Source: Acaryochloris sp. CCMEE 5410 (GTDB lineage: Bacteria > Cyanobacteriota > Cyanobacteriia > Thermosynechococcales > Thermosynechococcaceae). Taken from it: a DNA stretch of 64,000 nucleotides. The stretch spans positions 1,535,501-1,599,500 of the forward strand of contig NZ_AFEJ02000002.1 of NCBI RefSeq assembly GCF_000238775.2, written 5' to 3'. The notes below the pieces were generated by a model. It made no database searches and was not told the origin of the DNA. It saw only the letters and a list, made by a program, of their open reading frames with translations. Each line of letters starts with the position of its first letter. Position 1 is the stretch's first letter. A program made the translations under genes and the position numbers. Shown in pieces: positions 28,001 to 36,284 of the stretch.

Positions 28001-28600
28001 ATGAAGGATGTTGCCGCTCAAACCAACGCCATTGCTGATTGTCTCAAAACCTTGGAGCAAGCCTCCACAATGGTACACGGCCTAACCGAACAGGCTAATC
28101 CTCTGACTGAGGCGCTGGATATGGCCCAATTTAATCTTGGTGTAGCAAAAGCCCTGACTCATCTGTTTGAGTTAGAAGCGGATTTATACGATCTAGCCCC
28201 TGGCTATACCCCCGAACATTTACGCCCCTCTTTAGCGCCAATCAATTTAGGAGCTGTTTTAAATTACTTATCCACCCCCAATAAACCCGCACAATATTCT
28301 GCACAACGACAGCTTGCTAGCCATATGACAGATGCTATTGCGGCTGAATTCATGGAAGCCTGTGCCCAGGGGCAAGGGTCAGCATTCGCACAGAAATGGT
28401 GGGAGTCGCAGAATAAGCCCTTTATTCCAGTCATTAAGGCCTACCGAAACCTTCACCATGCCAGGAAATATATGCGTTATCACAGTGCAGCATTGCTAGA
28501 AGACATGTTTAACATCAATCTGTGGGACGACGACGCACAAGAGGTATTACTGAACGACGCAAAAGATTGGTTTACTCAATGGTTACAAACACAAGCCTGA
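28001..28600 (+). CDS. Hypothetical protein
   Basis: This 199-residue, mostly helical soluble protein is not recognised. The first 70 residues look like a coiled helical pair (IADCLKTLEQASTMVHGLTEQ, LTEALDMAQFNLGVAKAL), followed by a Pro-rich turn and a C-terminal helical region rich in Trp and Tyr. There are no cysteine or metal motifs. It begins 26 bases after lipA on the same strand and could be co-transcribed with it, though nothing links the functions. Confidence 0.65.
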   Translation: MKDVAAQTNAIADCLKTLEQASTMVHGLTEQANPLTEALDMAQFNLGVAKALTHLFELEADLYDLAPGYTPEHLRPSLAPINLGAVLNYLSTPNKPAQYSAQRQLASHMTDAIAAEFMEACAQGQGSAFAQKWWESQNKPFIPVIKAYRNLHHARKYMRYHSAALLEDMFNINLWDDDAQEVLLNDAKDWFTQWLQTQA

Positions 28601-28719
28601 ATATACACTCCAGCAAAGGTTAGACGGCATTGGTTTAAATTATTTCGAGTCTTCAAATTTCTAAGCTTCCGGTTACAGGGAAATCCAACCCCTATTGCAT
28701 CATTTAAACGACATTCATC

Positions 28720-29244
28720 ATGCTTGTGAAAACTCTCTTTAACTCCATTCGTACGGGTCTCATATTGAGCACAACCCTCTTGATGTTCAGTTGTGACGCA
28801 AACCCAGGCGAATCCCCATCCACCTTTCAATCCGTCCCCATCTTGGGGAAATTATCAGTCGGGAAAACGTTACCGAGTTACGCAGGCAGTTCAGAATCCG
28901 GTCAACAGGCGGGCAATACGCCCAAAGGTCGGAAGTATCTAATTCATCTGTTACATACAGACCTACCTCCCCTTTGTGTCAATGAAGAATGCGGTGCATT
29001 TGGTTCCATCGCCAATATCAAAGGCGCGGATCTCTATGGCGGTTCTGATCTGAAATTAGCTGATCAAGTCTTTGGTATTTTCCCCACGGACAATAAAAGC
29101 TTTCAGCAACAATCACAAAATTATGGGGTTTTAATTATTTCCGATCAGCAGGCCAAAATTCGAGCCATTTATCAACATGTCTATCTGCCAGATGTGGAAA
29201 CTATCCTGCAAGACTCGGAGGCCATCTTCGCCCAAGCTGACTGA
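28720..29244 (+). CDS. Putative lipoprotein of unknown function
   Basis: This 174-residue protein starts with a lipoprotein signal: MLVKTLFNSIRTG, a hydrophobic run, then LMFSC with the acylated Cys at residue 25. The mature part has one cysteine pair close together (LCVNEECGAF, near residues 85-92) and no recognised domain. The C-terminus (VLIISDQQAKIRAIYQHVYLPDVETIL) resembles the strand-helix pattern of thioredoxin-like or redox-lipoprotein folds. That resemblance is weak and no active-site CxxC is present. Confidence 0.65.
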   Translation: MLVKTLFNSIRTGLILSTTLLMFSCDANPGESPSTFQSVPILGKLSVGKTLPSYAGSSESGQQAGNTPKGRKYLIHLLHTDLPPLCVNEECGAFGSIANIKGADLYGGSDLKLADQVFGIFPTDNKSFQQQSQNYGVLIISDQQAKIRAIYQHVYLPDVETILQDSEAIFAQAD

Positions 29245-29302
29245 ATTTCAGATCATGAGATAGGATCACGAAGTATTCTTTCTCAAAATTGATCTACTCT
29301 GC

Positions 29303-30634
29303 ATGGCCAATCAGCCCTCCGTCGCCGTTGCTCATCTCGGCTGTGAAAAAAATCGCGTTGACACTGAACATATGCTAGGACTGCTGGTGGAAGCAGGTTA
29401 TCCCGTTGACAGCGATGAAGCCTTTGCCGATTACGTGATCGTCAACACCTGTAGCTTTATCCAAGCAGCCCGGGAAGAATCCGTGCGCACCCTGGTCGAA
29501 CTGGCCGAAGCCAACAAAAAAATTGTAATTACAGGCTGTATGGCTCAGCACTTCCAAGAAGAATTGCTAGAAGAACTCCCCGAAGCCGTTGCCCTCGTCG
29601 GTACCGGAGACTATCACAAAATCGTAGATGTGATTCAGCGGGCCGAAGCAGGAGAGCGGGTGAAAGAAGTCTCTCCTGAGCCGACCTATATCGCCGATGA
29701 AACCGTTCCTCGGTATCGCACGACAACTGAGGGCACCGCCTATGTCCGCATTGCTGAAGGCTGTGACTATGGCTGTGCTTTTTGCATCATTCCCCATTTG
29801 CGGGGAAAACAGCGGTCCCGCTCGATCGAGTCCATCGTGGCTGAAGCCCAACAGTTAGCAGCCGAAGGCGTGCAGGAGCTAATTTTAATTTCCCAAATTA
29901 CCACCAACTACGGCATCGATCTCTACGGTAAACCCCAGCTGGCTCAACTCCTCAGAGCCCTAGGTGAAGTGGATGTCCCTTGGATTCGCATGCATTACGC
30001 CTATCCCACGGGCTTAACCCCAGAAGTGATGGCTGCGATTCAAGACACCGATAACGTTCTGCCGTATCTGGATTTACCCCTCCAACATTCCCACCCAGAA
30101 GTCTTGCGGGCCATGAATCGTCCTTGGCAAGGCCAAGTGAACGATCAAATTATTGAGAAAATCAAAACTGCCCTGCCGGATGCGGTTCTCCGCACCACAT
30201 TTATTGTGGGATTCCCAGGAGAAACAGACGAGCACTTTGAGCATCTTTGTGAGTTTGTGCAGCGGCACGAATTCGATCACGTAGGCGTGTTTACCTTCTC
30301 GCCAGAAGAAGGCACTCCCGCATTTGACTTACCCCATCAATTACCTCAAGACGTGATGGATGCGCGACGCGATCGCTTGATGGCATTGCAACAACCCATC
30401 TCCTGGCAACAAAACCAGCAAGAAGTTGGCAAAACGGTACAAGTCTTAATCGAGCAAGAACATCCTGGATCTGGTCAGCTTATCGGTCGCTCGCCTCGGT
30501 TCTCTGCCGATGTGGACGGTCTCGTCTATATCGATCCTAGAGAGGCTCTAGCTCCCCGTTTAGGCAGCCTAACCCCTGTCCAGATTACTGGTGCAGATAC
30601 CTACGACCTCCAGGGACAGCTGGTAAGTCACTAA
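29303..30634 (+). CDS. rimO: Ribosomal protein S12 methylthiotransferase
   Basis: RimO adds a methylthio group to an aspartate of ribosomal protein S12. The 443 residues show the N-terminal cluster cysteines ([23 protein letters not shown]), the radical SAM motif [15 protein letters not shown], and a C-terminal TRAM domain (about 375-440). HLGCEKN and the [21 protein letters not shown] text separate RimO from the tRNA enzyme MiaB. Start and length are as in other cyanobacteria. Confidence 0.95.
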   Translation: MANQPSVAVAHLGCEKNRVDTEHMLGLLVEAGYPVDSDEAFADYVIVNTCSFIQAAREESVRTLVELAEANKKIVITGCMAQHFQEELLEELPEAVALVGTGDYHKIVDVIQRAEAGERVKEVSPEPTYIADETVPRYRTTTEGTAYVRIAEGCDYGCAFCIIPHLRGKQRSRSIESIVAEAQQLAAEGVQELILISQITTNYGIDLYGKPQLAQLLRALGEVDVPWIRMHYAYPTGLTPEVMAAIQDTDNVLPYLDLPLQHSHPEVLRAMNRPWQGQVNDQIIEKIKTALPDAVLRTTFIVGFPGETDEHFEHLCEFVQRHEFDHVGVFTFSPEEGTPAFDLPHQLPQDVMDARRDRLMALQQPISWQQNQQEVGKTVQVLIEQEHPGSGQLIGRSPRFSADVDGLVYIDPREALAPRLGSLTPVQITGADTYDLQGQLVSH

Positions 30635-30975
30635 TCATTGCTCTTGGCATTGGAAATGTGTTCTTAGACGGTTGGAGTCGATCATCTGTCTAACCAAATG
30701 TCATGATTACTTGACTTATAATGCATTTTGTTACACTTTGTTGCAGAATAGAAACAATAGAGAGAACATAGTTCTGTTTATTATCGCCAACTCATACCTG
30801 TTGGCACCCTACTGCCCTCTTTTAATCAACCACTCCCTACAGAGTGGTGTAGACCGCCTAACTTCATATTTGACGAGCAGACACTGATAGTCATGATTCA
30901 GATGCTGCGGTGATTGCTCGGTAGATGTTTATCTGCACGAGCGGCAGTAGCCCGTATTAACCTCTAGGAGAGTTC
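30635..30975 (+). promoter_or_regulatory. Leader region of the DEAD-box helicase gene, 341 bp
   Basis: This gap separates rimO and the helicase gene on the same strand. A perfect TATAAT is at 30717-30722 and would imply an untranslated leader of roughly 245 bases; no clean -35 is at the right distance (TTGACT abuts the -10). Long leaders with cold or redox control are known for crhR in Synechocystis. A short ORF at 30672-30887 lacks a ribosome-binding site and family likeness and is not called. CTCTAGGAGAG lies just before the helicase ATG. Confidence 0.45.
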
Positions 30976-32391
30976 ATGACCCTTACGTTTAGTCAACTTG
31001 GTCTTTCACAAACTCGTGTTGATTGTTTAGAAGCGCTTGGTTTTACCACCCCCACTCAAATTCAAGCAGAAGCCATTCCCCACTTGCTAGCTGGCCGCGA
31101 CATTATCGGCCAAGCCCAAACGGGAACAGGTAAAACTGCCGCTTTCTCACTTCCCATCCTAGAGCAGCTGGATCCTACGGTTAAAACCCCTCAAGCTCTG
31201 ATCTTGACACCGACTCGGGAGTTAGCCGTTCAAGTCAGTGAAGCTATTTACCAATTCAAAGCAGATGGTGCCCTGCGGGTCGTTGCTATCTACGGGGGCC
31301 AATCCATTGACCGACAAATTTCTCAGCTCCGTCGTGGCGCACAGTTGATTGTCGGTACCCCTGGCCGAGTTTTAGACTTACTAAGCCGTGGTGAAATCGT
31401 CCTGGACCAGCTCAGCTGGTTTGTCCTCGACGAAGCGGACGAAATGCTGAACATGGGTTTTATCCCCGATGTTAGAAAAATTCTGGAGCGGGTTCCTGGC
31501 GATCGCAAAACAGCCTTTTTCTCTGCCACCATGGCCCCAGAAATTTACAAGCTGTCAAAACAGTTTCTAAATGATCCCGTTACTGTTACTGTCGAGCAAC
31601 CGAAAGCCGCTCCGACTCGAATTAATCAAGTGGCCTATCGGATTCCTCGAACATGGGCGCGTTCTACGGTCTTACAGGCGGTTCTGGAACTGGAAGATCC
31701 GGAATCAGCTATTATTTTCGTTCGTACCCGCCGGGAAGCGGCCACCCTCACTCAGCAGCTACAAACTGCAGGCTACAGCGCCGATGAATATCACGGCGAC
31801 CTTAGCCAAAGCCAACGAGAGCGACTGTTGGATCGATTCCGCCAACGACGCATCCGTTGGGTGGTGGCGACAGATATTGCTGCCCGTGGATTACACGTTG
31901 ACGATTTGAGCCACGTGATCAACTATGAGCCACCCGATAGTGTAGAAAGTTACGTTCACCGCATTGGTCGGACCGGACGTGCAGGCAACGAAGGGACCGC
32001 CATTTCCTTGGTTCATGCCCTTGATCGTTGGAAGTTGCATGAAATTGAGCAGCATATTCGGCAAGAAATCCCGACCTTGCCCACTCCAACCCGCTCAGCC
32101 ATTGAAGGACGGCGGTTAGAAAAACTAACCGAAGAGCTACACAGTATCCTAACAGGAGAGCGTTTGGCTTCTTTCTTGCCCACTGTTTCTCAACTGGGTG
32201 AAGACTATGATACTCAAACCATCGCTGCAGCTGCGCTGCAAATGGCCTTCGACCGCTATCCTGCCATTACGGCCAACCTTGATGACTGGTCTTCTAAGAA
32301 TAAGAATGGTGGCCGCAGTAGCCGGAAAGCCAAGCCAGTACTGAACAAGCGTCGTAGCTCTAACCGTTCTGAGATCTCTGCCTCTACTTAA
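30976..32391 (+). CDS. crhR: DEAD-box RNA helicase, CrhR type
   Basis: The 471 residues contain all helicase motifs: the Q motif (TPTQIQ), AQTGTGKT (I), PTRELA (Ia), TPGR, VLDEADEML (II, DEAD), FSATM (III), ATDIAARGLHVDDL (V) and HRIGRTGRAG (VI). The C-terminal 110 residues are an extension ending in a basic Ser/Arg-rich tail, as in the cyanobacterial CrhR group, which acts in cold and redox response. TAGGAGAG before the ATG is a good ribosome-binding site. The symbol is given for the family and the exact orthology was not checked. Confidence 0.88.
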   Translation: MTLTFSQLGLSQTRVDCLEALGFTTPTQIQAEAIPHLLAGRDIIGQAQTGTGKTAAFSLPILEQLDPTVKTPQALILTPTRELAVQVSEAIYQFKADGALRVVAIYGGQSIDRQISQLRRGAQLIVGTPGRVLDLLSRGEIVLDQLSWFVLDEADEMLNMGFIPDVRKILERVPGDRKTAFFSATMAPEIYKLSKQFLNDPVTVTVEQPKAAPTRINQVAYRIPRTWARSTVLQAVLELEDPESAIIFVRTRREAATLTQQLQTAGYSADEYHGDLSQSQRERLLDRFRQRRIRWVVATDIAARGLHVDDLSHVINYEPPDSVESYVHRIGRTGRAGNEGTAISLVHALDRWKLHEIEQHIRQEIPTLPTPTRSAIEGRRLEKLTEELHSILTGERLASFLPTVSQLGEDYDTQTIAAAALQMAFDRYPAITANLDDWSSKNKNGGRSSRKAKPVLNKRRSSNRSEISAST

Positions 32392-32400
32392 TGCCAGATC

Positions 32401-32421
32401 GGGTGCAATTACATCGCACCC
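32401..32421. other. Hairpin between the convergent helicase and PBP1A genes
   Basis: GGGTGC (32401-32406) pairs with GCACCC (32416-32421) around a nine-base loop, in the 65 bases between two convergent genes. The position suits a shared terminator, but no T-run follows on either strand, so it may act only as a processing or stabilising structure. Confidence 0.35.
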
Positions 32422-32456
32422 AATTGAAACAGGCAATAGGGATAGATTTTAGAGAT

Positions 32457-34739
32457 TCAGTCTACCGTCTCCTGTGCGGCTGGATCTGCCGCAGGCTCTT
32501 CCTGCTGGGGCATGGGCAAATTCCTGATCTGTTTCGGCTTAACAGGCTGAGGTTTAATGCTGCCCTTGCGTCCTGCCAATTTCGGCAAGGCGGGGAAAGG
32601 CTGGGCAGGGATATCTTTGACTGCCTGCTTCATAAAGTTGCCCCAAGTCGCTGCAGCAGTTGCACTACTCCCAGTGGTGGGGTAGTTATCATCATTTCCC
32701 AACCAGACCCCAGTTACCAGCTGCGGAATATACCCGACAAACCATAAATCCCGATTATGTTCAGAGGTACCCGTCTTACCGGCAACGGGACGACCAATTT
32801 GGGCCGGCTTGCCCGTTCCGGTCGTGACAACCTGTTGCAACATCCAAGTCATAATGGCTGATGAGGATGAATCAAGGACGCGCTGCTTGGCCGTTTTATA
32901 TTGGAACAGGACCTTACCCTGACGATTGCGAATGGAGCGAATCCCATAGGGCTGGGTTCGATAGCCTTGGGCAGCAAGGGTACCGTAGGCTCGGGTCAAT
33001 TCCAATAAGCTGACTTCATTCGCCCCTAACGCTGTGGAGTAATAGGGCTTTAAGGGAGATTGAATGCCCAATTCTCGGGCCAGCTTAATGGTGGGTTCAA
33101 AGCCAACGGCCATAAAGACCCGTACTGCAGGGATATTCGCAGACTTGGTCAGTGCCTGGTTCATGGATATCCAGCCCTTATAGACATGGCCATAATTATT
33201 GGGTTGATAGCCATCCACCATAAAGGGAGCATCTGGAAAGCCGTCATGGGGAGAGAATCCTGATGCGATCGCAGCCGTGTATACAAACGCTTTGAAGGTC
33301 GATCCAGGCTGCCGTCGGGATTGCGTCACCCGGTTAAATTGAGATTGTTCAAATGCGTTACCGCCCACCATTGTCTTGATTTCACCATTGCGGGGATCAA
33401 TGGAAACTAAAGCCGCCTGATCAAACCGCTGGGAATAACCATCGTGGTACACCGCATCTTTGATGGTTGAGGCAGCTGCTTTTTGCCACTTTAAGTTCAG
33501 AGTCGTTTGAATTTCTAATCCTCCCTGTTTCAGCACTTCCTCCGATACAAGTTCTGGCAGTTGCTGTTGAAGGTATGCCGTAAAGTATGGGCTGTGGTCT
33601 TGGGCATTGGGGGGCACTTTTGGATTTAAATCAATGGGGCTTTTTTTGGCTTTCGCAGCCATTTCAGGCGTAATCACCTCTGCTCGAACCATCCGCTCAA
33701 GCACTAAATTCCGTCGTTCCTTCGCCACTTGAGGATTGCTTAATGGAGAGTACAAGCTCGGAGCTGCAGGTAATCCTGCCAGAGTCGCACTTTCCTGCAA
33801 ATTAAGCTGATCCAACGACTTGCCAAAATAGACCCACGCGGCATCAGCAACCCCATAGGCCCCACTCCCCAGGTAAACCTGATTAAGGTATCGTTCGAAG
33901 ATTTGGGTCTTAGAGAGTTTATCTTCAATTTTTTGGGATAAGCGGGCTTCCTTCAGCTTCCGAAGAATCGACCGTTCTTGATTGAGATACGTCATCCGTG
34001 CTAGCTGTTGGGTAATCGTACTTCCCCCCTCTGCTAGCTCCCCGGACAACACATTGGTGACCATGGCCCGTAAAATACCCTGGCCATCAATCCCATCATG
34101 CTCAAAAAACCGTCGATCTTCCGTGGCAATAAAGGCCTGCTGCAATTGCTGAGGTATTTGATCGATCTTGACCTTTTTATGACTCGCCGGTCCATCTTGA
34201 AACAGGATAGAACCATCTGCAGACTTCAGAGTGAGCGTCCCGGCACGGACCTGGGTTTCAATGTCCATATGGGTTGTATCCGGCAGATTCAGCTCGAGGG
34301 CAACCCACCCCCCTGCACAAGCCACGCCAGTTACCCCTAACAAAATTCCGAGGCGTTTTAACGGTCGCCATCGGGATGAGGTTGAGCGACGAACCACCTT
34401 TTTGGGACGTCGGCACACCGGTACCGTTTCTACAGGAGAAGGTAGGGCTAAAGCCTTTACTAACGCTTTGTCTGACGATTGAGAATCCGGGGCAGGGGCA
34501 GCAGTTTGACGAGGACGGTTACGGCGTTTTGATTTTTGCCGAAGGGCTTGTTTTCTTTGCTTTTCTTGCTGCTTCTGCTGACGTCGTTTATCTTTTAACT
34601 TTTTACGGAGACTATCCGTCGACTCAGGTATCGGGTCCAGATTGAGGGGTCGATCTTTAGCTTTGCTCAGTTTGGAAGGAAGGACTTGAGACGATCGTGG
34701 ATCAACAGAAGGACGAATTTCTGAAATTTGTTTAGCCAC
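32457..34739 (-). CDS. Class A penicillin-binding protein (PBP1A-like)
   Basis: This 760-residue bifunctional peptidoglycan synthase has a cytoplasmic basic N-terminus of about 130 residues and one membrane segment (LGILLGVTGVACAGGWVALEL). The glycosyltransferase GT51 domain shows ATEDRRFFEHDGID with the catalytic Glu and EGGSTITQQL. The transpeptidase domain has STFK (Ser nucleophile), SAN and KTGTSE. The Lys/Arg/Gln-rich cytoplasmic region is longer than in E. coli PBP1A. The start is GTG 34739, preceded by GAGGGG. A Pro-rich, acidic tail ends the protein. Confidence 0.93.
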   Translation of the reverse strand: MAKQISEIRPSVDPRSSQVLPSKLSKAKDRPLNLDPIPESTDSLRKKLKDKRRQQKQQEKQRKQALRQKSKRRNRPRQTAAPAPDSQSSDKALVKALALPSPVETVPVCRRPKKVVRRSTSSRWRPLKRLGILLGVTGVACAGGWVALELNLPDTTHMDIETQVRAGTLTLKSADGSILFQDGPASHKKVKIDQIPQQLQQAFIATEDRRFFEHDGIDGQGILRAMVTNVLSGELAEGGSTITQQLARMTYLNQERSILRKLKEARLSQKIEDKLSKTQIFERYLNQVYLGSGAYGVADAAWVYFGKSLDQLNLQESATLAGLPAAPSLYSPLSNPQVAKERRNLVLERMVRAEVITPEMAAKAKKSPIDLNPKVPPNAQDHSPYFTAYLQQQLPELVSEEVLKQGGLEIQTTLNLKWQKAAASTIKDAVYHDGYSQRFDQAALVSIDPRNGEIKTMVGGNAFEQSQFNRVTQSRRQPGSTFKAFVYTAAIASGFSPHDGFPDAPFMVDGYQPNNYGHVYKGWISMNQALTKSANIPAVRVFMAVGFEPTIKLARELGIQSPLKPYYSTALGANEVSLLELTRAYGTLAAQGYRTQPYGIRSIRNRQGKVLFQYKTAKQRVLDSSSSAIMTWMLQQVVTTGTGKPAQIGRPVAGKTGTSEHNRDLWFVGYIPQLVTGVWLGNDDNYPTTGSSATAAATWGNFMKQAVKDIPAQPFPALPKLAGRKGSIKPQPVKPKQIRNLPMPQQEEPAADPAAQETVD

Positions 34740-35043
34740 AAAACGCCCCTCTTGCTGAAAAAAATACTGATTGGCTCTGCTCTATGCTCACCAGATCCAT
34801 GCAACTTGGGACTTAATTTAACGCAATGTCTTTAAATAATCTATGTTCTGGATAAAAATTCAACAAAAATCTTTGTTTTAGAACAACATTAATAGGCTTA
34901 AACCCCGCTTTAAAATCCCCCCATCAATCTCTCAACCCTAGAAATAACCGGTCTGGCTACTCTATTCCACCATCAGCTCTAGATAGATGTAAGGGGGTTA
35001 GCATCAGAATTCATCGCTCTTTCTTTCTTTTTCTCTGGCACAA
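34740..35043. promoter_or_regulatory. Divergent promoter region between PBP1A and cobS
   Basis: These 304 bases should hold promoters for both flanking genes. I looked for a cobalamin riboswitch ahead of cobS and saw no B12-box-like stretch. The region is AT-rich at 34815-34900 and pyrimidine-rich just before cobS. No convincing -35/-10 pair or repeat was found. Confidence 0.4.
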
Positions 35044-35796
35044 ATGAAACATATTTTGAAGCAAATCGGGGGTGCGATCGCATTTTACAGCTGTATTCCC
35101 CTCCCCCCTAGCTGGCCCTTAGAATTTGAGCGCATTGCCCGTTGGGCCCCTTGGATCGGTTTGCTCTTGGGAATGGGTATCGGCACCCTCGACTATGGTC
35201 TTGCCCTAGGGCATATGCCTAACCTAACTCGTAGTGCTTTAGTCGTCGCCCTATGGATAGGTCTCACCGGGGGTCTCCACCTTGATGGCGTCATGGATAC
35301 CGCCGATGGCCTTGCCGTGATGGAACCCGAACGGCGTCTCATGGTCATGTCTGATAGTCGAACCGGCGCCTTTGGGGTCATGGCTGGTACCTTGGTGATT
35401 CTTCTTAAGGTCTGTGCATTAAGTAACCTCTCGATTGCGCACCTGCCCGCCCTAATGACTGCTCTAGTCTGGGGACGCATCGCTCAGGTAATGGCTATTG
35501 CCATCTTTCCTTATCTCAAACCTGAGGGGAATAATGCCTTTCACACCAACGCTTTTCAGGGGCTAGGGGATCTATGGCCTAGTGCCATGGGTTTATTTGC
35601 GATCTCAGTCTGCCAATATTATGGGTTTCCCTTAGCATGGCCATCCGTTTTGGGGGGTATCCTAATGGCAAGCAGCCTATCCCTTGGCATCAGCTACTGG
35701 TTTTATTACCAATTTAAAGGGATGACTGGTGATGTTTACGGTGCCATCGTAGAATGGACAGAAGCATTAATCCTATGCTGCTTGACACTGGTTTAA
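35044..35796 (+). CDS. cobS: Adenosylcobinamide-GDP ribazoletransferase (cobalamin synthase)
   Basis: CobS joins adenosylcobinamide-GDP to alpha-ribazole (or its phosphate) in the last part of cobalamin (pseudocobalamin) synthesis. The 250-residue membrane protein has about six hydrophobic segments and the family signature GGLHLDGVMDTADGL, followed by MSDSRTGAFGVMAG. Length is normal. No other cobalamin gene is adjacent. The window also encodes a B12-binding radical SAM protein, a possible consumer of the cofactor, but 13 kb away. Confidence 0.93.
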   Translation: MKHILKQIGGAIAFYSCIPLPPSWPLEFERIARWAPWIGLLLGMGIGTLDYGLALGHMPNLTRSALVVALWIGLTGGLHLDGVMDTADGLAVMEPERRLMVMSDSRTGAFGVMAGTLVILLKVCALSNLSIAHLPALMTALVWGRIAQVMAIAIFPYLKPEGNNAFHTNAFQGLGDLWPSAMGLFAISVCQYYGFPLAWPSVLGGILMASSLSLGISYWFYYQFKGMTGDVYGAIVEWTEALILCCLTLV

Positions 35797-36284
35797 TCAG
35801 TCTCCCTTGTCAAAATCCCATAGGCTAGCGTGAGCATAACCGAGACTCCACGCTATAATGCTTCTCAACAGGAGCTATCTCGACTTCGGTACGGCTAGAT
35901 TTCCCATGTTCAAGCTTTTTTAACGAAGTGATGCATGGTTAATCTACCAGGCTGTAAACCTACCGTTGATGCGAGGATATCCCGGTCAGTATTTACACCA
36001 ATTTAAGGTTCAATCCTGTCGGTCTCGCCAGGCTCTTTGTAAAGATTCTCGCCACTTTATTCCTGAAATAGCCAGAATCACCCTACCCTTGCGAGAAGAT
36101 CTAAAATCTTCTCAAAAAATCTTTCCATTTTTAGGTAACAAATCTACGATTAGTTTCCAATATACATTCAGTTTGCCTTCCCCCACTTTTGAACGTCCAA
36201 GCCCCACAATCCCTTTTGTTATTACGAGTTAAGCCCAGACATGAAACGTGTTGTCTGCTGGCTCAGTTTCTTTGAGGAATTTGA
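35797..36284 (+). promoter_or_regulatory. Upstream region of the RNase E gene, 488 bp
   Basis: A TATAAT at 35854-35859, about 425 bases before the ATG, may be a -10 box and would imply a long leader; TGAGCA at 35831 is a poor -35. The last 60 bases are mixed, with GAGGAATTTGA before the ATG serving as ribosome-binding site. RNase E messages carry long self-cleaved leaders in other bacteria, which fits a long leader here by analogy. The 88-codon ORF at 35966 has no family likeness and is not called. Confidence 0.4.

Noticed and set aside
30672-30887. 71-codon ORF upstream of the helicase gene
   Set aside because: Same reasons; it also spans the possible promoter and leader.
34740-35043. Cobalamin riboswitch ahead of cobS
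   Set aside because: I looked for the B12-box and the paired elements around it and saw no matching stretch; the region is plain AT-rich and pyrimidine-rich DNA.
35966-36232. 88-codon ORF upstream of rne
   Set aside because: No ribosome-binding site, no family likeness and Ser/Pro-rich random-looking text; it is more likely untranslated leader.
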